From Deltaproteobacteria bacterium (GTDB taxonomy: Bacteria; Desulfobacterota; Deferrimicrobia; Deferrimicrobiales; Deferrimicrobiaceae), in the NCBI GenBank assembly GCA_017889845.1, contig JAGGAJ010000044.1:1-11241 (forward strand): a stretch of DNA of 11,241 nt. The letters are read 5' to 3'. The first letter of the stretch is position 1; each line of letters opens with the position of its first letter. Both the position numbers and the translations under genes were made by a program. Positions 1-6,012 of this stretch are shown one piece after another. The notes beneath the pieces are model-generated. The model made no database searches, was not told the origin of the DNA, and saw only the letters and a program-made list of their open reading frames with translations.

Positions 1-13
1 CGTGAACAGCGTC

Positions 14-781
14 TCAAATGTGCACAAGGGATCCTGACGGTCGCCCGAACCGGATGCGGAGCATTTCCCGGACGGCCGCCAGATCCGCGCCGGGGTGCAT
101 TTCCAGCAGGCAGGCGACCGCGCCGGAAACCCTTGCAGCGGCGAAGCTGTTTCCCCCGAAGTTCCTCTCCCGGGGAAGACCCGGCAGGGGGCGGGGCCAC
201 CCGGAAGCGCGGCACTCGAACGGCTCCCCCGCGCGATATCGCAGAGTCCTCTCCCCGAGGCGCCGGTCCGCCGCCACCCCGATCACGTCGGGCAGAAGGG
301 CGGGGTATCCGTTCCGGCGGGACCCGTTCCGCGCCGAGGCGACCAGGATGACCCCCCGGTCCGCCGCGTCCCGGCTTAAGGCCCCGATCGGCCGCGATCC
401 CACGTCCTCCTCGACACCGAGGCTCAGGTTGACGACGCGCGCGCCGGCGTCGACCGCGTACGCCAGCGCCGCCTCCAGCACGTCCACCGTCACGGAACAG
501 GAGCCGGAGAAGATCTTGACGGCGTGGATCCGGGCGGCCGGGGCGACGTTCCGGATGACCGCGGCGATCGCCGTCCCGTGTCCCATGTCGTCCCGGAAAC
601 TCCCCTCCTCGCGCCGGATCTCCCCGTCCGGCCCCTTGAACACGCGGGCGCCCCCCGCCACGCCCCGCACGTGCGAGTGGTGCGGGTTGGCGCCCGAGTC
701 GATCACGAACACGGAGACGCCCCTGCCCGCCGGTTCCCCCGCGGCTCTCGGCCCCCACGGGATGTGCCGGCCGCTAGGCAT
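14..781 (-). CDS. qhpE: Subtilisin-like (S8) serine protease, QhpE-type leader peptidase
   Basis: A 255-residue S8-family protease. The catalytic triad is visible: Asp28 in VFVIDSG, His68 in DMGHGT and Ser212 in GGNSFAAARVSG, with Asn152 in ARNG as the probable oxyanion residue. The Ser motif is a variant of the usual GTSMAAP. There is no signal peptide and no obvious propeptide, so the enzyme probably acts in the cytoplasm. In the characterised Paracoccus qhp system a protease of this type removes the leader of the gamma subunit, and its place as last visible gene of this qhp operon implies the same job here. Its ATG overlaps the end of qhpF by 8 bases, which suggests translational coupling; the Shine-Dalgarno sequence is weak. 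Only 13 bases remain to its left, so whether the operon continues cannot be seen. The family is certain and the substrate is inferred from context. Confidence 0.88.
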   Translation of the reverse strand: MPSGRHIPWGPRAAGEPAGRGVSVFVIDSGANPHHSHVRGVAGGARVFKGPDGEIRREEGSFRDDMGHGTAIAAVIRNVAPAARIHAVKIFSGSCSVTVDVLEAALAYAVDAGARVVNLSLGVEEDVGSRPIGALSRDAADRGVILVASARNGSRRNGYPALLPDVIGVAADRRLGERTLRYRAGEPFECRASGWPRPLPGLPRERNFGGNSFAAARVSGAVACLLEMHPGADLAAVREMLRIRFGRPSGSLVHI

Positions 782-2522
782 CGGCGGTCTTTCCCGGCTT
801 CGCCCCGTCGCCGCACACGCGGAGGAACGCGCGGTACGTCCCCCGGCTCCCGGCCAGCTCCTCGTGCGACCCCTGCCGGGCGATCCGCCCCCCCTCTAGG
901 ACCGCGATCCGGTCCGCGTCCCGTACGGCATGGAGGCGGTGGGTGATGATGAGGGTCGTCCGTCCCCGCATCAGTTCCCGCACCGAGGCCCGCACCCTCT
1001 CTTCCGTCAGGACGTCCAGCGAGGAAGTCGCCTCGTCGAGGACCAGGATGTCCGGGGCCCGCAGGAACGCCCTGGCGAGGGCCACGCGTTGCTTCTGGCC
1101 CGCGGAGAGGGCCGTTCCCCGCTCCCCGACGACGGTGGAAAGGCCCCCCGGCAGCGAGCGGACGAACTCCGTCAGGTCTGCCTTGTCGACGGCCCCGGCG
1201 ACCTGTTCCGGGCCGGCGCCGGGGGCGCCGTACCGGACGTTCTCCTCGAGGGAACCGTGGAACAGGTGCGGTTCGGTGGTGACCACGGCCACGCGCCGGC
1301 GCAGCGTGTCGCGGCGCAGCCGCGAAAGCGGCACCCCGTCGACGCGGATCTCCCCCCCCTGCGGATCGTAAAACCGCAGGAGCAGGTCGACGATCGTCGA
1401 CTTCCCGGCTCCGCTCCCCCCGACGATGGCCGTCGTCTTCCCGGCGGGCAGGAACAGCGTCAGGCCGTCCAGGACCCGGCCATCCCCGCCGTAGGAAAAC
1501 GTCACCCCGTCGAGGGCGATCCCTTCCTTCAGGGAGACGAAATCGTGCGCGCCTTCCGCGTCCCGCTCCGCGGGGACGTCGAAGAACTCGAACACCCGCT
1601 CCAGGGACGCCCGGCCTTTCCGGAGCGCGACGTACTGCGCGAGGAGATTCTGGATCGGGGAAACGAGTTGCACCTGGAAGGCGGTGAACGCGACCAGGGT
1701 CCCCACGGTGATCGCGCCGTCCCGGACCATGTACCCGCCGTATAGCAGGGCGAGGGTCGCCGAGCACGCCAGCACGAACGAGGGGATCCCGCGCGAGAGG
1801 GAGGAGACCGTCTGGAACCGCAGCACGGAGGCGACCAGCGACAGGTTCTCCCGCTCGAACCGCCGCAGCTCCTGCCCTTCCGTGGCGCTTCCGCGGACAA
1901 GCCGGATCCCCGTGAAGGTGTCGATGATGTGCGTCCCGACCGCAGCGTTTTTCTCCCGTAGCTCCCGGCTCATCCGGGTGATGACGTCCCGCGTGAGCCA
2001 CAGGCCCAGCGCGCCGAGGGGGACGAGGACGTTGCCGAGGAGGAAGAGGTACCACGACATCGAGACCAGGATCGCGGAGGCGGCCACGAGCCGGACGACG
2101 CTCGTGACGAACGCCAGCGGCACGTCGACCAGGACCCCCTGGACCTCGACCATGTCGTTGTTGAGCCGCGCCACGATCTCGCCGACACGCGTCCGGCCGA
2201 AGAAGCGCATCTCGGCGCGTTCGAGGTGATCGAAGAGGGCCGCCCGCATGGCGACGAGGATCCGGGACGACCCCCGCGTGTAGAGGTAGCTGCCGAAGCC
2301 GCCAAGGACCATTCCCCCCGCGCCGAAGAGGACCATGGTGGCGAGGAGAGGGGGAAGCCCCGCCCAGTTCCCGCGGAGGATGACGTCGTCGACCAGCCGT
2401 TTCGTGAGGAACGGGGCGTACAGGGAGGCGGCCGTCCCAAGGAGGGAAAGGAGGAGCGTCGCGGCAAGGGTCCCGCGCTGGGGGCGGACGAACTTCCACA
2501 GGGAAGCCAGCCGTCCCGTCAT
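774..2522 (-). CDS. qhpF: ABC exporter (fused membrane and ATPase domains), QhpF-like
   Basis: A 582-residue half-transporter of the ABCB/MsbA exporter type. The N-terminal membrane domain (about residues 1-310) has several hydrophobic helices. The ATPase domain (about 335-570) carries Walker A GGSGAGKST (368-376), an LSAGQ signature (472-476, usually LSGGQ), Walker B ILVLDEATS (492-500), the D-loop SSLD and the H-loop His528. The Q-loop is unusual: Thr416 stands where Gln is expected (VVTTEP instead of VVPQEP). In Paracoccus an ABC transporter, QhpF, is needed to move the modified gamma subunit, which has no Sec signal, to the periplasm; operon position supports that role here. The start is ATG 2522, with GGAAGGGG ahead of it and a 4-base overlap with the preceding U32 gene; the end overlaps qhpE by 8 bases. 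It would act as a homodimer in the inner membrane. Family certain, cargo inferred. Confidence 0.9.
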   Translation of the reverse strand: MTGRLASLWKFVRPQRGTLAATLLLSLLGTAASLYAPFLTKRLVDDVILRGNWAGLPPLLATMVLFGAGGMVLGGFGSYLYTRGSSRILVAMRAALFDHLERAEMRFFGRTRVGEIVARLNNDMVEVQGVLVDVPLAFVTSVVRLVAASAILVSMSWYLFLLGNVLVPLGALGLWLTRDVITRMSRELREKNAAVGTHIIDTFTGIRLVRGSATEGQELRRFERENLSLVASVLRFQTVSSLSRGIPSFVLACSATLALLYGGYMVRDGAITVGTLVAFTAFQVQLVSPIQNLLAQYVALRKGRASLERVFEFFDVPAERDAEGAHDFVSLKEGIALDGVTFSYGGDGRVLDGLTLFLPAGKTTAIVGGSGAGKSTIVDLLLRFYDPQGGEIRVDGVPLSRLRRDTLRRRVAVVTTEPHLFHGSLEENVRYGAPGAGPEQVAGAVDKADLTEFVRSLPGGLSTVVGERGTALSAGQKQRVALARAFLRAPDILVLDEATSSLDVLTEERVRASVRELMRGRTTLIITHRLHAVRDADRIAVLEGGRIARQGSHEELAGSRGTYRAFLRVCGDGAKPGKTADA

Positions 2523-3544
2523 GACGCCCCTTCCCGGTAGTAGCACATGTACCCCGCGTTGCAGAATTCCGGCGTGTTCCGGATCGCGGCCGCCTCGCGC
2601 GCCGCTTCCTCGCGCGAGGCGCCGCCCGAAACGAGTTCGAGGACGGCGCGGACCATCCGCAGGCTCGCCAGCTTCCGGAAGGAGGAGGCGCTGCGGCCCG
2701 CGATCTTGAGGGAGGTCACCCCGGAACGGGCGAGGTCGAAGAGGGCGCACAGCGCGCAGGGGCCGTTCGGAATCCCCCGGTCCGTGACCGAGTTTCCGCA
2801 CCCGTTCTGGAACCAGACCCAGTCACGGAACGCGCCCATCATCTCGCGGGCCGGCTTGCGGTCCTCCCCGGCAAGCGACGACGCCGCGTCGGAGGTCAAC
2901 GGGACCACCCGGTGGGGGACGTCCGGAAGCTGCACGCAGAGCGCGCCCACGCTGCGGTGGGTCGTCATGCAGTACCCCTCCTCGAAGACGCACCCCTCGT
3001 TCAGGACGAACGCCTCGGTCTCCAGCCGACCCGCGGCGGCGGCGCAGAGCGCGGCGATATCACCGACCCCGAGGCTGCGCGGGAAGATCACGCGGCTTGC
3101 TCCGTGCTCCGCGAGGAAGTCGACCATTCCGGGGTTGAGCGACGCCATCACGGAGCTGGCGTGGACGGGAAGGCCGGGCAACGTGCGCCGCAGCGAAACG
3201 AGGAACCCGACGTCGGAGACGATGACGCCGTCGATCCCGGACCCCTCCGCGAGCCGGCCGATGACCGGTAGGAGGAACTCCTGCTGCTCCGGGGTGTAGT
3301 ACGGGGCATTGAACGTGACGAACACCGGAATGCCGCGCGCGTGCGACCGCTCCGCCAGCAGGGAAACGTCGTCGCGCTGGAAGAGGTTCCCCGCCACGGG
3401 GCCCCGGCGGTTCAGCCAGAACGCCCCGCCGTACCGCTCGAGCCACTCCGGCGGGACGTAGCCGCAGAAGAACTCCCCCGCCCCGCCCGCGGCGAGCATC
3501 TCCACCTCTTCGGGGTGGCTGACCGGCACGGTGATCTTCGTCAC
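2519..3544 (-). CDS. U32-family protein, UbiU-like; candidate O2-independent hydroxylase
   Basis: A 341-residue protein of the 'peptidase U32' family. Family signs are a GAGEFFCG segment near residues 21-28, a Cys185-X6-Cys192 pair that matches the spacing of the UbiU cluster cysteines, Cys203 or Cys263 as a further ligand candidate, and Cys266 in CALFDL followed by SLKIAGR (278-284), close to the family motif SLKIEGR. Known members (UbiU/UbiV, RlhA, TrhP) hold [4Fe-4S] clusters and take part in O2-independent hydroxylation; UbiU/UbiV and the RNA enzymes are linked to prephenate as oxygen source. Despite the family name, proteolysis is not the expected role. The start is GTG 3544, preceded by GAGAGG; the GTGA overlap with the upstream U32 gene supports it. 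The C-terminus has an additional Cys328-X5-Cys334 pair followed by two Tyr. In this operon it probably acts with its neighbour on the gamma-subunit Trp. Family assignment firm, substrate inferred. Confidence 0.83.
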   Translation of the reverse strand: MTKITVPVSHPEEVEMLAAGGAGEFFCGYVPPEWLERYGGAFWLNRRGPVAGNLFQRDDVSLLAERSHARGIPVFVTFNAPYYTPEQQEFLLPVIGRLAEGSGIDGVIVSDVGFLVSLRRTLPGLPVHASSVMASLNPGMVDFLAEHGASRVIFPRSLGVGDIAALCAAAAGRLETEAFVLNEGCVFEEGYCMTTHRSVGALCVQLPDVPHRVVPLTSDAASSLAGEDRKPAREMMGAFRDWVWFQNGCGNSVTDRGIPNGPCALCALFDLARSGVTSLKIAGRSASSFRKLASLRMVRAVLELVSGGASREEAAREAAAIRNTPEFCNAGYMCYYREGAS

Positions 3545-4545
3545 GCCGGTGTCCTCTCCACGGCGGGGACGGTGACGACGACCCGGTCCACCCGCTTCCG
3601 GGACGGAAGGAGCGTCAGCGCCCTCTCCGAGACGTGCGGCGGCACGGCGTGGTAGAGGGCGTTCCCGAGGGAAAGAAGGTGCCTCCCCGCGCCGTTCCCG
3701 CCCGGGACGGGGACGCGGAACTCGACGGCGTACTTCGCGCACTCGGTCCGGCACGGGCCGCCCGCGGCGAACTTCCCGTTTCCCTCCCGGTGCATCGCCG
3801 CCGGAAGACATCCCCGCCCCATCGTAACGAACTGGTACGGCAGGTGGACCGACAGCCGCCCGTCCCGGCCTTCCCACTCGTCCTCTTCCAGCGGCTGCAG
3901 AAACGGGTCGATCTCCCGCCGCCCGATCCCGTACCGCTCCATCAGCGCCCGGAACCCGGGTGCGAGCTCCCCGGAGCGGCAGAGCGCCGCCCGAGCGGAC
4001 AAGGGGGCCAGGGGCGAATCGAAGCGATCCGCGAGGCGCGGATCGCGCAGCATCTTGTGCGTCAGGCGGCCAAGGACCACCGCAAGCTCCGGGCGGCGGG
4101 ACGCAAGGCGGTGGACCGTCCCCCAGTCGTTGGCGACGACCTCGGACCCCTCCACGCCTTCCAGCGCGCCGGCCGCGCTTTCCGCCCTCGCGAGGCCGTC
4201 CCGCGAAAGCGGCGGCAGGACGAGGGACAGGGCGACCCGCCCGCCCCGCGCCGCCGCGGCCCACGAGCGGATCGCCTCCGGCGACGGGAGGAGCCGTTCG
4301 CACGTCTCGTTGCCGATGTACACGCGCTTTGGTGCAGCCCGGGGGAGGTGCCGGAGGAGCGCCTCCGCGAGCGCGCGGTGGGCATCGCCCAGCGGGGATC
4401 CGCGCAACGCGTCGTCAAGGGGAACCTCTCCGCGCAGGACTGCAGCCGGCGGCCCGGCGAGGAAAGGGAAATAGAGCCCCACTTCCACGCCGCAACCCGC
4501 CGCTTTCCGGGCGGATACCGCCCCGCCGTGCCGGGTCATCGGCAA
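3541..4545 (-). CDS. Divergent U32-family protein, UbiV-like partner
   Basis: A 334-residue protein, more diverged than its neighbour. Segments recalling UbiV are VYIGNETCE (75-83), the LSLVLPPLS strand, EVVANDWGTV (135-144) and LPYQFVTMGRGC (235-246). Cys82, Cys246, Cys265 and Cys269 form a C...C-X18-C-X3-C array that mirrors the [4Fe-4S] ligand order of UbiV (one early Cys, then three late ones ending in CX3C). UbiU and UbiV work as a heterodimer, and here the two genes overlap by 4 bases, so a complex is likely. The start is uncertain by two codons: TTG 4545 sits 9 bases after AAGGGG, whereas ATG 4539 would be 15 bases from it. No signal peptide, so cytoplasmic. qhpB ends only 13 bases upstream. 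Assignment rests on motif pattern and pairing. The role in quinone-cofactor maturation is inferred. Confidence 0.72.
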   Translation of the reverse strand: MPMTRHGGAVSARKAAGCGVEVGLYFPFLAGPPAAVLRGEVPLDDALRGSPLGDAHRALAEALLRHLPRAAPKRVYIGNETCERLLPSPEAIRSWAAAARGGRVALSLVLPPLSRDGLARAESAAGALEGVEGSEVVANDWGTVHRLASRRPELAVVLGRLTHKMLRDPRLADRFDSPLAPLSARAALCRSGELAPGFRALMERYGIGRREIDPFLQPLEEDEWEGRDGRLSVHLPYQFVTMGRGCLPAAMHREGNGKFAAGGPCRTECAKYAVEFRVPVPGGNGAGRHLLSLGNALYHAVPPHVSERALTLLPSRKRVDRVVVTVPAVERTPA

Positions 4546-4558
4546 CCGGCCGCGCCCC

Positions 4559-5635
4559 TTACCGTTTCTGGACGCGGAAGTGGGTGAGGACCGCGTCCCC
4601 CGGCGTATCGATCCGCTTCAGCAGCTTCATCGTCTCCGTGTCGTAGACCAGGATCGAGTCGCCTCCGCCGCCGAGGTACACCTTCTTCCCGTCGGAGCTG
4701 ATCTGGATCGAGTAGTAGCTCTTGTCCACGTCGGCGGTGGCCAGCAGCCGGTTCGTCGCGAAGTCCCTCTTCTCCACCTTGTTGAGGACCATGTAGTAAT
4801 ACTTCCGGTCCGGGGAAACGACCGCGGAGAACTGGTTGTACAGGGGGCCGATCTCGGGAACGAGCCGCATCGACCCCTCCGTGCTCTTCTTCTTCAGGTC
4901 GATCGTGAAGTACCCCTGGTACGGGAGGTTGTTCGACGTGTTGAGGCCGCCGACCAGGATCATCGCCATCCCCGACTGGTCGTGGAGCCTCCAGATGTTC
5001 AGGGTGATCTGCGGGTCGACGCCGGGCGTGGTCGGGTGCGCCAGTCCCAGGAAGTTCACCTGCTTCCCGGACTTCGGGTCGTAGACGTACACGTCCCGCC
5101 CCGTGACGTAGAACTCGCTCCCGTCGTACCCGAAGAAGATGTTGGTGCAGCCGCGCGGGATCTCGATCTCCTTCACGACCTTCTCCGTCGCGAGGTCGAA
5201 CACCAGGACCGCTGGAGTCATGTCGACGATCTCGTCGGGGAGCCACCGCTGCCGCAGCGAAATGGCGTACAGCAGGTTCGGGTCGGCCGGGTTGATCTCG
5301 ATATCGAGCGCCCGGACCTTCACTTCGCCGCTTCCGACGCGGAACGTGCGGACCACCTTCCTCGCCGAAAGATCGAGCTGCTCGATCTGCTGTCCCCAGT
5401 CGGTGATGGTGTAGACCTTGTCGAGGTCCCTCGGGTCCCAGGTGAAGTTGGTGACCTTCCTGCCCCTGGTGGTGACGGTCCCCACGATCTCGTCGGTGTC
5501 GCCGTCGAGGATGTTGAGCTGGTTGTGGATCATCCCCTGCAGGAAGATGTCCTTGCCGAGCGCGGGTCCGTTTCCGGCGGCGAGCAGCAGGGCCGCCCCG
5601 AGCAGCGCAAAGGCGAACAGGTGCGTTCTCTTCAT
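4559..5635 (-). CDS. qhpB: Quinohemoprotein amine dehydrogenase beta subunit
   Basis: A 358-residue precursor with a Sec signal peptide (KR at residues 3-4, hydrophobic core about 6-20, probable cleavage after Gly27 in ALG/KD). The mature part is repetitive beta structure with YVNH-like repeats (for example VYTITDWG, VYVYDPKSGK, ILVYDTETMK), as expected for the seven-bladed propeller of QHNDH beta. Its length fits the family. In known QHNDH the beta subunit has no redox cofactor of its own; it packs against alpha and gamma and helps form the active-site pocket in the periplasm. The start is ATG 5635, with GGAGGG 9 bases before it. It is separated from qhpC by 53 bases, the widest gap inside the operon. 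The repeats alone could suggest a generic propeller, but position directly after qhpC settles it. Confidence 0.92.
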   Translation of the reverse strand: MKRTHLFAFALLGAALLLAAGNGPALGKDIFLQGMIHNQLNILDGDTDEIVGTVTTRGRKVTNFTWDPRDLDKVYTITDWGQQIEQLDLSARKVVRTFRVGSGEVKVRALDIEINPADPNLLYAISLRQRWLPDEIVDMTPAVLVFDLATEKVVKEIEIPRGCTNIFFGYDGSEFYVTGRDVYVYDPKSGKQVNFLGLAHPTTPGVDPQITLNIWRLHDQSGMAMILVGGLNTSNNLPYQGYFTIDLKKKSTEGSMRLVPEIGPLYNQFSAVVSPDRKYYYMVLNKVEKRDFATNRLLATADVDKSYYSIQISSDGKKVYLGGGGDSILVYDTETMKLLKRIDTPGDAVLTHFRVQKR

Positions 5636-5651
5636 CGTATCGGTCCCTCCG

Positions 5652-5664
5652 CGGAAAGTTTCCG
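5652..5664 (-). other. Perfect 13-base inverted repeat in the qhpC-qhpB gap
   Basis: CGGAAA and TTTCCG flank a single central base in the leader just ahead of the qhpB Shine-Dalgarno sequence. It could fold as a short mRNA hairpin that sets the ratio of gamma to beta subunit or marks a processing point. The stem is short and has no U-run in this orientation, so it is not a convincing terminator. Could be chance. Confidence 0.3.
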
Positions 5665-5688
5665 TGCCGTGGATCGCCCTTTTTGCTC

Positions 5689-6012
5689 CTACCACTCCGG
5701 CTTGACGACCTTGAGCTTCATCCAGTCCTTCATCGCCCGGGTGCAGTCCGCGTTCCAGTCCGGATTGTTGTACGTGTCGGGCGCCTGTCCCGGCCACCAG
5801 CAGTACATGTCGGTGGTCCCGAAGAGGTCGGTCTCGATCGGCGTGCACAGCTGCTTCGTGGAGCCGGTCCAGTCGATCTCGTACCCGGGGTTGAACACGG
5901 AGGTGCAGGTATGCATGAACGGGATGCTCCCCTGCGCCTCCACGACCGGGAGATCCCCCTTCTCCTCTTCGATCTTCTTCCCCTTGCGGTTGACCCCCTT
6001 CAGGTGCTTCAT
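5689..6012 (-). CDS. qhpC: Quinohemoprotein amine dehydrogenase gamma subunit, variant lacking the CTQ cysteine
   Basis: A 107-residue precursor of the small quinone-bearing subunit. It has no Sec signal; by alignment with known gamma chains, residues 1 to about 29 are the leader and the mature chain begins near Ile30. The three thioether pairs made by QhpD keep their spacing: Cys36-Glu45 (9), Cys56-Asp62 (6) and Cys71-Asp79 (8). The cofactor Trp is Trp73 in CWWPGQAPD, and Asp62 matches the catalytic Asp of the family. Known gamma chains have a Cys four residues before the one preceding WW, and it bonds to the Trp to make CTQ. Here that site reads GTTDMYCWW: Thr66/Thr67 replace the Cys, and there is one inserted residue. 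An extra Cys90 lies in DWNADC. The start is ATG 6012, preceded by AAAGGGGGA and overlapping the qhpD stop by 4 bases. Identity firm; the cofactor it forms is unknown. Confidence 0.93.
   Translation of the reverse strand: MKHLKGVNRKGKKIEEEKGDLPVVEAQGSIPFMHTCTSVFNPGYEIDWTGSTKQLCTPIETDLFGTTDMYCWWPGQAPDTYNNPDWNADCTRAMKDWMKLKVVKPEW

Noticed and set aside
703..2499. Long minus-strand open frame of about 600 codons inside qhpF
   Set aside because: It is an Arg/Pro/Gly-rich shadow of qhpF in another frame, caused by high GC; qhpF has all the ABC motifs.
2519..4545. Reading the U32 genes as true peptidases or collagenases that process the gamma leader
   Set aside because: The operon already has a subtilisin-like leader peptidase with a full triad, and the cysteine arrays match the Fe-S hydroxylase members of the family.
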